From contig CALUWE010000001.1 in NCBI GenBank assembly GCA_944324425.1, positions 1 to 64,000 of the forward strand: a stretch of DNA of 64,000 nucleotides, read 5' to 3'. Shown piece after piece: positions 8,731 through 16,266 of this stretch; within the stretch, counting starts at the first letter, position 1; each line of letters starts with the position of its first letter. The translations under genes and the position numbers were made by a program. The notes under the pieces are model-generated. The model made no database searches. It saw only the letters and a program-made list of their open reading frames with translations, and had not been told where the DNA came from. The DNA comes from Candidatus Gastranaerophilales bacterium. GTDB lineage: Bacteria > Cyanobacteriota > Vampirovibrionia > Gastranaerophilales > Gastranaerophilaceae.

Positions 8731-9865
8731 CTATACGGAAGAAGATAATTATATAATCTCGCCGCCTGACAGAACCCTTATTATTGTTACAATTTTTCTT
8801 GTTGTAATAGGGATTATGGCAATATTTTCCGCAGGCTCTTCCAAGGCTGTGGTAGAGGGATTGTCTCCGATTCATTTTACAATAAGACAGTTTTTCTGGC
8901 TTGTTGCAGGAATTTTTGGGGCAAACTTTTTTGCAAAATATGATTATAAAAAATTAAAAAATTATTCAATGAGCCTTCCTGTTATTGTTTTAATAATGCT
9001 TCTTTTGGTTCAATTTACACCATTGGGGGTTACTGTTAATGAGGCAAAAAGGTGGCTTGGCTTTGGGCCGTTACAGTTTCAGCCTTCTGAAATTGCAAAA
9101 CCGGCGGTTATTTTAATGTTTGCTCATATATTCAGCAAAAATATAAACATTTTTGACCCGAATAAGTTTTCATATTATTTTATTTTTCTTTTAATGCTGC
9201 TTTTTATCTATAAGCAGCCAAACCTTTCAATGGTAATTTTACTTTTAACAACCGTAACGGTTATTTGCTTTATGTCGGGCGGAATTAACATAAGACAAAT
9301 TGTAACCTATTTTATGGGGGCAGTTGCGGTTATTGCGTTTACAATTAAAGATTACCAGAAACAAAGGCTTATTGTTTGGTTAGACCCTAACCAAGACCCT
9401 CATAATACCGGCTATAACATAATTCAATCATTAGTAGCATTTGCAGGCGGCGGCTTTTTTGGAGTTGGCTACGGCAATTCAAAACAAAAATTATCTTGGC
9501 TTCCAGAGGGCCATACGGATTTTATTTTTGCCGTTATTGCAGAAGAATTCGGCTTTTTAGGATGCTTTTTTATAATTTGCCTTTTTGCAATGTTCGTTCA
9601 AAGAGGCTTTGTCATAGCATCAAGAAGCCCTGATATGTTTGGCAAATTGGTCAGCATCGGCATAACTTTTTCAATAGGTTTTCAAGCCTTAATGAATATG
9701 TCCGTTGCAAGTTCATTTTTACCCGCAACAGGGATACCTCTTCCTTTTATAAGCTATGGCGGAAGTTCATTATTTGTTTCATTATGTATGCTTGGAGTAT
9801 TATTGAATATATCTAAAAAAAGAGTGCAGAGGATAAGACCGTACAATGAAATCAGATATCAATAA
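8702..9865 (+). CDS. ftsW: Lipid II polymerase / cell division protein FtsW
   Basis: 387 residues of the SEDS family, with about ten membrane segments. The protein polymerises lipid II at the septum together with a class B PBP. Typical motifs: WLVAGIFGANFF in an early segment, AKRWLGFGPLQFQPSEIAK (the conserved periplasmic Arg/Gln/Ser/Glu loop), QKLSWLPEGHTDFIFAV, and ATGIPLPFISYGGSS near the C-terminus. The ATG at 8702 is chosen because earlier in-frame codons encode unrelated sequence inside murD. The cytoplasmic N-terminus (~25 residues) is acidic. Overlaps murD by 29 bp and murG by 20 bp. Confidence 0.94.
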   Translation: MSQKKEVPNNYTEEDNYIISPPDRTLIIVTIFLVVIGIMAIFSAGSSKAVVEGLSPIHFTIRQFFWLVAGIFGANFFAKYDYKKLKNYSMSLPVIVLIMLLLVQFTPLGVTVNEAKRWLGFGPLQFQPSEIAKPAVILMFAHIFSKNINIFDPNKFSYYFIFLLMLLFIYKQPNLSMVILLLTTVTVICFMSGGINIRQIVTYFMGAVAVIAFTIKDYQKQRLIVWLDPNQDPHNTGYNIIQSLVAFAGGGFFGVGYGNSKQKLSWLPEGHTDFIFAVIAEEFGFLGCFFIICLFAMFVQRGFVIASRSPDMFGKLVSIGITFSIGFQALMNMSVASSFLPATGIPLPFISYGGSSLFVSLCMLGVLLNISKKRVQRIRPYNEIRYQ

Positions 9866-10955
9866 TAAAACATACTTTATAACAGGCGGAGGCACAGGCG
9901 GGCATATTTACCCTGCGGTTTCAATTATTAACGAATTAATTAAAAAGGGTGTTAATAAAGAAAAAATTTTTTATATAGGAAACAAAAAAAATCTTGAATT
10001 TAAAATAGCGAAAGATAACGGTTTTAATTTTTTATCAACAAGTGTTTTTGGAATGCCGAGAAAATTAAGCCCTAAATTTATTTCTTGGACATTTTGCTTA
10101 ATTTTTTCAATTATAAAATGTTTATTTTTTATTTTAAAATATAAGCCCGATGTTATTTTTGCAACGGGGGGTTACGTTTGTGCGCCGACATTGTTTGCCG
10201 CAAACATTTTAAAAGTTCCCTATGTTCTGCATGATTCGGATTGTTTCCCAGGGATAGTTTCCAGAACATTTTCAAAAAATGCAAAAGCTGTTAATTTAGC
10301 ATTTTTAGAAGCAAAAAAATATATTAAAAATAAAAATGTTTATAATTTTAACAACCCCGTTCGCTCAAGCTTTTTTGAAATAACAAAAGAAGAAGCAAGA
10401 AAAAATTTAAACATTAATAATGAATTTTTAATTCTTATTATGGGGGGTTCTCAAGGCGCTAAAAGCATTAATGAAGCAGCGGTTGATGTTATTTATCATT
10501 TTAAAAACAGAAGTGATATTAAAATAATTCTGCAAACAGGAAAGAAGAATTTTGATGAAGTTATAAAAAATATAGACATTCCAAGCAACACAAGAATTGA
10601 ACCTTATTTTGATAATATGGCAATACCGATTTTGGCTGCCGATTTAATAATTTCAAGAGCGGGTTCAATCAGCATTTCTGAAATTTTATCTTCTAAAAAC
10701 CCTTCCATTCTTGTCCCATACCCTTTTGCTGCGGCGGATCATCAAAGAATAAACGCTCATTCAATTGAAAAACAAAATGCTGCAATTTATCTTGAGGATG
10801 AAGAATTAAAGGAAGGCAAATTAAAAGAAAAAATAGAAGAAATTTTAAACAACAAGGAAGAATATAATTTATTAAAACAAAATGCGGAAGTTTTGGGCGC
10901 AAACTTTAAACAAGCAAACGAAAAAATTTTAAACCTTATTTTAGAGGCAATTTAA
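9846..10955 (+). CDS. murG: UDP-GlcNAc:lipid I N-acetylglucosaminyltransferase
   Basis: 369 residues. MurG is a GT-B glycosyltransferase on the inner face of the membrane that converts lipid I to lipid II. Visible: the first glycine loop TGGGTGGHIYPA, ATGGYVCAPTLFAA, HDSDCFPGIVSR, the second-domain loop MGGSQGAKSIN, and the UDP-GlcNAc site RAGSISISEI followed by PYPFAAADHQ. An insertion of hydrophobic residues around 75-100 matches the membrane-facing patch. Overlaps ftsW by 20 bp and ends 1 bp before folC. Confidence 0.96.
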   Translation: MKSDINNKTYFITGGGTGGHIYPAVSIINELIKKGVNKEKIFYIGNKKNLEFKIAKDNGFNFLSTSVFGMPRKLSPKFISWTFCLIFSIIKCLFFILKYKPDVIFATGGYVCAPTLFAANILKVPYVLHDSDCFPGIVSRTFSKNAKAVNLAFLEAKKYIKNKNVYNFNNPVRSSFFEITKEEARKNLNINNEFLILIMGGSQGAKSINEAAVDVIYHFKNRSDIKIILQTGKKNFDEVIKNIDIPSNTRIEPYFDNMAIPILAADLIISRAGSISISEILSSKNPSILVPYPFAAADHQRINAHSIEKQNAAIYLEDEELKEGKLKEKIEEILNNKEEYNLLKQNAEVLGANFKQANEKILNLILEAI

Positions 10956-10956
10956 A

Positions 10957-12159
10957 ATGAACGCCGCAGAAATTTTAACAAGCAAAAATAAATTCCATAT
11001 TAAATTGGGGTTAGAGAGAATGGAAATTATTCTGAAAGCATTCAATAACCCTGAAAATTCTTTTGATTGTATCCATATTGCAGGCACAAACGGCAAAGGG
11101 TCAACTTGTGCCGTAATAGAAAAAATTTTACTTGAAGATAAAAGAAAAGTTATAGGAAAATATACAAGCCCGCACCTTTTTTCTTATTGTGAAAGAATTT
11201 CCGTTAACGGGGAAAATATATCTGAAGTTGAATTAAACCAAATTATAAGCCTTATAAATAAAAAAGACGATGAACATAATTTGGGTTTAACCGAATTTGA
11301 AATTTTGACTGCTGCTGCTTTTATTTATTTCAAAAGAAAAAATGTTGATATTGCAATTTTAGAAACAGGGCTTGGGGGAAGATTAGATGCCACAAATGTT
11401 ATTAAAAAGCCATTAATATCTGTTATTACATCAATTTCATTCGACCATAAAGAAAGATTGGGAGATACAATTGAAAAAATTGCTTATGAAAAAGCAGGCA
11501 TTTTTAAAAACGGTTCAAAATGTGCGTTTTTAACAACCAACAACGGCTTTGAAACTCTAAAAAACGAAGCAGTTAAAAAGGGTGCAATTTTAGTTGAAGA
11601 TAATTTGGATGTTAATATTGAAAATAACATTGCAAAAATAAACGGTGATTTTTTTGAATTTAATTTAAACGGCGATTTTCAAAAAGAAAATTTAAAGTTG
11701 GCGCTTCTTGCCATAAACTCACTTAATTTTAAAATTGAAAAAGAAACAATTAAAAATGCGCTGAAAAATGTTTCTTGGCGATTCAGAATGGATAAGATTA
11801 ATTACAAAGGAAAAAGCCTTCTTGTAGACAGCTGCCACAACCCTGATGGCGCAAGGGTTTTGGCGGAATATTTAGAAAAATATGAAAAAAATAAAAAAAT
11901 TAAATTTATTTTTGGTTGCCTTAAAAATAAAGAATATGAAAAAATTTTAGATACAATTTATAAACCGGAATACGATTTTTGTTTTTATGAATTTGACTAC
12001 CCAAATGCGCTAAAATACGAAGCTTTAAACAAAAATTACAAAAATAAAATCAAGGAAATTAAAAACCCGATATTTGAAATTGAACAAAATAATTACGAAC
12101 TTTGTGTTTTAGCCGGTTCAATTTACATGCTCGGAAATATTTTTAATGAGAAATTTTAA
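10957..12159 (+). CDS. folC: Bifunctional dihydrofolate/folylpolyglutamate synthase
   Basis: 400 residues of the Mur-ligase superfamily. FolC glutamylates dihydropteroate and folates. The ATP-binding AGTNGKGS lies at 42-49. YTSPHLFSYCERI, the LETGLGGRLDATN motif, SISFDHKERLG, and DSCHNPDGARVL in the C-terminal domain are all FolC-specific, which rules out a MurC or MurE assignment. It sits at the end of the peptidoglycan cluster where murC/murB/ddl often occur, separated by a single base from murG, so it is likely in the same transcript. Confidence 0.93.
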   Translation: MNAAEILTSKNKFHIKLGLERMEIILKAFNNPENSFDCIHIAGTNGKGSTCAVIEKILLEDKRKVIGKYTSPHLFSYCERISVNGENISEVELNQIISLINKKDDEHNLGLTEFEILTAAAFIYFKRKNVDIAILETGLGGRLDATNVIKKPLISVITSISFDHKERLGDTIEKIAYEKAGIFKNGSKCAFLTTNNGFETLKNEAVKKGAILVEDNLDVNIENNIAKINGDFFEFNLNGDFQKENLKLALLAINSLNFKIEKETIKNALKNVSWRFRMDKINYKGKSLLVDSCHNPDGARVLAEYLEKYEKNKKIKFIFGCLKNKEYEKILDTIYKPEYDFCFYEFDYPNALKYEALNKNYKNKIKEIKNPIFEIEQNNYELCVLAGSIYMLGNIFNEKF

Positions 12160-12432
12160 TCAGCGTTATATACTTTTTAAGAAAAGAGAGCTTTTTTGTT
12201 AAGTTTTGTTAAGTTAAATTTTTAGGACGAAATTCAGTTATAGCAATAGTTTTTAAATTTATTATTATTTTTTTTAAAAAAATAGTATATATTTTATACA
12301 TAAACCAGCAAAAAAAATTTATTTCATGTTTTGTATAGAAAGATTTAAACCTCGCAAAAACGGGTTGATAATTTTTTTTAACCATTTTAAAAAGCTATTT
12401 CAAATAACACGATTTTAGGAGAACCGGTACTT
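12160..12432. other. AT-rich intergenic region without a recognisable gene
   Basis: 273 bp after folC. It contains long A/T runs and a weak AAAAG-AGAG-CTTTTTT hairpin near 12180-12196 that might end the mur operon. The ribosome site AGGAGA (12417-12422) belongs to the next gene. I see no RNA gene and no confident promoter, although several TATA-like strings lie near 12285-12303. Confidence 0.5.
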
Positions 12433-12819
12433 ATGACGGACATAACAGGAACATATGGCATAAACCCACACTATGACAAAGACATTCAAGCAAAAAAAGA
12501 GTGTACGGGCGAGTGCTGCGGACAAGAACAGGATAAAGCTTGCGAAACTCCGTCTCAAGTTGACCTTGATAAGCAGCCTGCTGCAGTTTCAGGCAGAGCT
12601 TTAGTTAAAAAAGCCGATAAAACGGGTGAATACAAATTTGACCCCAAACAAGTTGAAAATGATGTTCAAGAATATAAACTTCTTCGTGATATTATAGGAG
12701 ATACACTTGCTGCATACAGGCAAGCAGGGTTTGACGAAGAAACGGCAAGACAAAAAACTTTTGATTTTGTATACGGCATATGCGAGCAAGCAATTCTTGA
12801 AGAAGAAGGGCAGAAATAA
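12433..12819 (+). CDS. Small Cys-rich hypothetical protein
   Basis: 128 residues with a clear AGGAGA ribosome site 10 nt before the ATG. I do not recognise the family. The N-terminal ~45 residues are disordered-looking and carry four close cysteines (Cys at 24, 28, 29 and 37 approximately, in KKECTGECCGQEQDKAC), a potential metal or Fe-S site. The C-terminal half (about 70-128) is helical and acidic (VQEYKLLRDIIGDTLAAYR and DFVYGICEQAILEEE). No signal peptide. It precedes a short radical SAM gene by 73 bp on the same strand, so a partner or substrate relation is possible but unproven. Confidence 0.75.
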   Translation: MTDITGTYGINPHYDKDIQAKKECTGECCGQEQDKACETPSQVDLDKQPAAVSGRALVKKADKTGEYKFDPKQVENDVQEYKLLRDIIGDTLAAYRQAGFDEETARQKTFDFVYGICEQAILEEEGQK

Positions 12820-12853
12820 AATTCTTGTTGAAACCAAACCCTTTTTGAATTAA

Positions 12854-12889
12854 AATTTTGCCTGTAAGTTAACTTAAAAAGGCAAAATT
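12854..12889 (+). promoter_or_regulatory. Hairpin immediately before the radical SAM start
   Basis: Perfect 9-bp arms AATTTTGCC (12854-12862) and GGCAAAATT (12881-12889) enclose an 18-nt loop with the 12-bp palindrome TAAGTTAACTTA (12865-12876). The second arm covers the only purine-rich ribosome-site candidate and ends 3 nt before the TTG start at 12893. No T-run follows, so it is not a terminator. It could mask translation initiation or be an operator. Confidence 0.5.
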
Positions 12890-12892
12890 CAG

Positions 12893-13522
12893 TTGCAAAA
12901 TCTCATTTATTTTTTATATGAAAAGGCTTATGTAAATATAACAAATGCTTGCACAAATGCTTGCAAGTTCTGTGTTAGAGACATTAAAGACGATGTTGTG
13001 GGTGCTGAACTTTGGCTGACAGATAAAAACGTTACGGCAACTGATGTTATAGAACAAATTAAAAAAAACAAAGATAAAATTGCCGTTCATAATGAACTTA
13101 TTTTTTGCGGATACGGTGAACCTTTAACCAAATTCAACGAAGTTATTGAAGTTTGCAAATACGTAAAAGCTTCCATGCCTGATGTTAAAATCAGAATTAA
13201 CACAAACGGGCATGGAAATTTTGTTGCAAAAAGAAATTTGGTTCCTGAATTAAAGCCCTTGATAGATTCAATTTCTATCAGCTTGAACGCACAAAATGAA
13301 GAAGAATACAATAAAATCTCATCTCCAAAAATAGAAAACGCCTATTTTGAGATGTTAGATTTTGCAAAAAAATGTGTTTATGAAGGAATTGACACAACAA
13401 TGAGTATTGTAACAGGCTACAAGCCTGAAGAATATAATATCAACCCTGAAGCTTGCAGAAAAATTGCAGAAAATACAGGTGCAAAATTCCGCATTAGAGA
13501 ATGGATTGAAAACGGTTATTAA
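12893..13522 (+). CDS. Short radical SAM protein, TatD-associated type
   Basis: 209 residues, starting at a TTG because no ATG/GTG lies before the conserved YVNITNACTNAC. The 4Fe-4S/SAM motif is CX3CX2C with Cys20, Cys24 and Cys27 (CTNACKFC). The GYGEPL motif for SAM binding follows near residue 73, and RINTNGHG and SISLNAQ strands are typical of the AdoMet barrel. The size and the YVNITN-C-FCVRD opening resemble the small radical SAM family described as TatD-associated; here no tatD is adjacent. Substrate unknown. There is no C-terminal auxiliary cluster domain. It lies between the Cys-rich small protein and an acyl-CoA synthetase. Confidence 0.82.
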   Translation: MQNLIYFLYEKAYVNITNACTNACKFCVRDIKDDVVGAELWLTDKNVTATDVIEQIKKNKDKIAVHNELIFCGYGEPLTKFNEVIEVCKYVKASMPDVKIRINTNGHGNFVAKRNLVPELKPLIDSISISLNAQNEEEYNKISSPKIENAYFEMLDFAKKCVYEGIDTTMSIVTGYKPEEYNINPEACRKIAENTGAKFRIREWIENGY

Positions 13523-13546
13523 AAAGCATAAAAAAAGGAGAAAAAA

Positions 13547-15712
13547 ATGCAAGATACCATTTTGGACAAAATTATGAAACCGAAATCAATTGCAGTTATT
13601 GGTGCTTCAACCAAAGAACACACAATCGGTTCAGATATTATGAAAAGATTACAGGAATATAAATTCAACGGTAAAATTTACCCAGTTAACCCAAAAGGCG
13701 GAATAATCGAAGGCTTGCAGGCTTATACAAGCGTTTTGGAAATTCCAGAAACTATCGACCTTGCAATTGTTGTAGTTAATGCAAAATTTGTTTTATCAAC
13801 AATTGATCAATGCCACGAAAAAGGCATTAAAGGCGTTTGCATTATTACGGCAGGCTTTAAAGAAACCGGCAAAGAAGGTGCTGAACTTGAAAAACAACTT
13901 GTTGAAAAATTAAAAGAATACGGCATGAGATGTGTTGGCCCGAACTGCTTAGGCGTTGTTAACACTCACCCTGACATCAGAATGGATGGCTGCTTCGCTG
14001 AATCTCTCCCCGAACGCGGCAACATTGGTTTTGTTTCTCAATCAGGCGCTTTAGGCGGCGGTATTTTAAACATTTTGAAAGATTTAAACCTTGGTTTTGC
14101 TCAATTTATTTCAATCGGCAACCAAGCAGACGTTAACGCCGAAACTGCCCTTGAATACTGGGAAAATGAACCTGACGTCGAACAAATTCTTTTATATATG
14201 GAATCAATTCAAAACCCAAGCAACTTTAGAAAACTTGCTTCAAGAATCACAAAGAAAAAACCAATCTTAGCTCTTAAAGCAGGCAGATCAGCCGCAGGTG
14301 CATCCGCTGCAAGCTCTCATACAGGGTCTTTAGCAGGTGCAGATAAAGCAGCAGCAGCACTTTTACAACAATCAGGCGTTATAAGAGAATTTTCATTGAA
14401 AAACCTTTTTGCAACAGCTAAAGTTTTTGCAAACTGCCCAATTCCAAAAGGCGACAGAGTTGCAATCATTACAAACTCAGGCGGCCCGGGGATTATGGCA
14501 ACGGATGCAGTTTGTGAATACGGCATGCAAATGGCAAAAATAACGGATGAAACAAAAGAAAAATTAAGAAGCTTCTTACCATCAGCCGCTTCAGTTAAAA
14601 ACCCGATTGATATGATAGCATCAGCTCCTATCGAACACTACAAACAAACGCTTGAAACGGTTATTGCCGATGAAAACGTTGATATGATTATTGTAATTTA
14701 TCTTCCGTTCCTTGGTTTGAAAGATATAGATGTTGCAGAAGCCCTGATGGAAATTAAGGCTAAAAATCCTCAAAAACCGATTATCGGCGTATTTATGACA
14801 AAGAATGAATTCTTTACAAAATTATCGGATAAAAACGTTAATATGCCGTTCTTTATGTACGCAGAAGAAGCAGCAGACGGTTTGAACAGATTAAACCAAC
14901 AAAGGCTTTGGATGGAAAGACCGGAAGGCAAAGTTCCTTGCTTTGATGTTGACAGACAAAAAGTTAAAGAAATTATCGCAAAATCTGTTAAAGAAGGCAG
15001 AGACCAGCTTACAACTTTAGAATCTATTGATGTTCTTCAAGCTTACGGTATTAGAGCCTGCAAATACGGCTTAGCAACAAACATTGATGAAGTTGTTACA
15101 TTGGGAAATTCAATCGGATATCCTGTTGTTATGAAAATGACATCAAAAACAACATCTCATAAAACAGATGTTGGCGGTGTTGTTGTAAATATCAGATCAG
15201 AAGAACAATTAAGAAAAGAATATGAAGCGCTTTTAGGCCGTCTTGAAGAAAAAGGCTTACTTGAAGGCTTAGAAGGCGTTATTATTCAAGAAATGGTTAA
15301 AGGCAACCGTGAAATGGTTTGCGGTATTGCAACAGACCCGCAATACGGCCCGATGATGATGTTCGGTTTAGGCGGCGTGTTTGTTGAAACCTTGAAAGAC
15401 GTTACATTTAGAATTGCACCTTTGACTGATATTGATGCAAAAGAAATGGTTCAATCGGTTAAAGCATATAAACTTCTTCAAGGCGCAAGGGGCACAACAC
15501 CTGCTCAAATTAACCAAATTGAAGAAACATTGTTAAGGTTATCTCAACTCGTTAATGATTTCAAATTTATTGATGAGCTTGATATTAACCCGCTTTTAAT
15601 TTCTGAAAAAACCGGCGAAGGCATTGCAGTTGACGGCAGAATTAAAGTGAGAATGAATGAAGCAAAAGAATTCTTAGGCTGTGAAGTTGGTTGCTGCTCA
15701 CAAATGGCATAA
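13547..15712 (+). CDS. Acetate/acyl-CoA synthetase (ADP-forming), fused alpha-beta
   Basis: 721 residues. These NDP-forming enzymes convert acyl-CoA + ADP + Pi to the free acid + ATP, an energy-conserving step of fermentation. Domains in order: CoA-binding Rossmann domain (about 8-135, SIAVIGAS), succinyl-CoA-ligase-like domains (about 150-450), and a C-terminal ATP-grasp domain (about 490-705; PVVMKMTSKTTSHKTDVGG, GVIIQEMVKGNREM, ELDINPLL). The phosphohistidine candidate is His258 in SSHTGSLAG. A strong GGAG ribosome site precedes the ATG, and codon choice (many C-ending codons) suggests high expression. It is followed by a terminator. Confidence 0.93.
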   Translation: MQDTILDKIMKPKSIAVIGASTKEHTIGSDIMKRLQEYKFNGKIYPVNPKGGIIEGLQAYTSVLEIPETIDLAIVVVNAKFVLSTIDQCHEKGIKGVCIITAGFKETGKEGAELEKQLVEKLKEYGMRCVGPNCLGVVNTHPDIRMDGCFAESLPERGNIGFVSQSGALGGGILNILKDLNLGFAQFISIGNQADVNAETALEYWENEPDVEQILLYMESIQNPSNFRKLASRITKKKPILALKAGRSAAGASAASSHTGSLAGADKAAAALLQQSGVIREFSLKNLFATAKVFANCPIPKGDRVAIITNSGGPGIMATDAVCEYGMQMAKITDETKEKLRSFLPSAASVKNPIDMIASAPIEHYKQTLETVIADENVDMIIVIYLPFLGLKDIDVAEALMEIKAKNPQKPIIGVFMTKNEFFTKLSDKNVNMPFFMYAEEAADGLNRLNQQRLWMERPEGKVPCFDVDRQKVKEIIAKSVKEGRDQLTTLESIDVLQAYGIRACKYGLATNIDEVVTLGNSIGYPVVMKMTSKTTSHKTDVGGVVVNIRSEEQLRKEYEALLGRLEEKGLLEGLEGVIIQEMVKGNREMVCGIATDPQYGPMMMFGLGGVFVETLKDVTFRIAPLTDIDAKEMVQSVKAYKLLQGARGTTPAQINQIEETLLRLSQLVNDFKFIDELDINPLLISEKTGEGIAVDGRIKVRMNEAKEFLGCEVGCCSQMA

Positions 15713-15729
15713 GAAATAAAAACAAATTA

Positions 15730-15759
15730 AAAGCTCCCTTAATTTAAGGGAGCTTTTTT
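15730..15759. terminator. Terminator shared by the acyl-CoA synthetase gene and SRP RNA
   Basis: Long stem AAAGCTCCCTTAA/TTAAGGGAGCTTT followed by a T-run on the plus strand. On the minus strand a shorter T stretch follows, 10 bp beyond the SRP RNA end, so it can serve both convergent transcripts. Confidence 0.85.
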
Positions 15760-15768
15760 AATAAATAA

Positions 15769-16022
15769 CCGTGCCACTGTCTATCGTTGCCATTCAATAA
15801 GCATTTTGCTTTTCATATCTCCTTTTTTTATCAAGTACCCGTTAACATCATCTTAGTGCTGCTATGTTTCCATCCTGACACGGTTCGAAGCATAATCGCC
15901 ACTTAAATAAAAAATATCAACAATATTCAAAGTTCAATAACAAACCAAATGACCCCTCATAACAGGCTCTGCACCCTGCATAAGCTTCAGGTCAAGAGTT
16001 CGCAACGCCCCGTGGAGCACGG
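15769..16022 (-). ncRNA. ffs: Signal recognition particle RNA, long form with Alu domain
   Basis: About 254 nt. The apical domain is unmistakable: on the minus strand GAACCGTGTCAGG is followed by an ATG-GAAA-CAT tetraloop hairpin and AGCAGCACTAAG (15850-15886), the Ffh-binding site with the asymmetric loop. The 5' end CCGTGC pairs with the 3' GCACGG, and the 5' segment (GGGGCGTTGCGAA, TTATGCAGGGTGCAGAG) resembles the Alu-like domain of Bacillus-type scRNA. The 3' CGATAGACAGTGGCACGG also matches the Bacillus type. The tetraloop is GAAA rather than the common GGAA. It has its own promoter and ends before a terminator. Confidence 0.92.
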
Positions 16023-16029
16023 TACATTT

Positions 16030-16038
16030 ATTTTAGCA
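16030..16038 (-). promoter_or_regulatory. Extended -10 promoter of SRP RNA
   Basis: On the minus strand TATGCTAAAAT contains an extended -10 (TG-C-TAAAAT), placing the start 6-8 nt downstream at about 16022-16024, exactly where the paired 5' end of the SRP RNA lies. The -35 is weak. Confidence 0.6.
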
Positions 16039-16050
16039 TAAAAAATTTTT

Positions 16051-16212
16051 TTATAAAACTTCTCTAAAATCTTCTTTAGATGCACCGCATTCGGGGCAAA
16101 CCCAATCATCAGGAAGCGCTTCAAATTCCGTTCCTTTGGGAACATTTTGAACATCATCCCCTATTTCAGGGTCATAAACATAACTGCAAACTACACAAAT
16201 ATATTTCTTCAT
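16051..16212 (-). CDS. Rubredoxin
   Basis: 53 residues, a normal rubredoxin length. The small cytoplasmic electron carrier has one Fe bound by two knuckles: Cys6/Cys9 (CVVC) and Cys39/Cys42 (CPECG). The core YVYDPEIGDD, VPKGTEFEALPDDWVCPECG and KEDF are all standard. The AAAGGAG ribosome site lies just upstream of the ATG at 16212. It points to an anaerobic or microaerobic cell using rubredoxin for oxygen or peroxide detoxification or alcohol/CO metabolism; no partner oxidoreductase is adjacent. It lies upstream of the SRP RNA on the same strand. Confidence 0.96.
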   Translation of the reverse strand: MKKYICVVCSYVYDPEIGDDVQNVPKGTEFEALPDDWVCPECGASKEDFREVL

Positions 16213-16266
16213 AATTTCTCCTTTCAAATTTTTTATAAATTAAAAGGAAAAAATTTTAATCCGACA

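Noticed and set aside
12433-12819. RiPP precursor peptide for the radical SAM gene
   Set aside because: At 128 residues with a structured acidic helical C-terminus and no leader/core pattern it does not look like a precursor; listed only as a possible partner.
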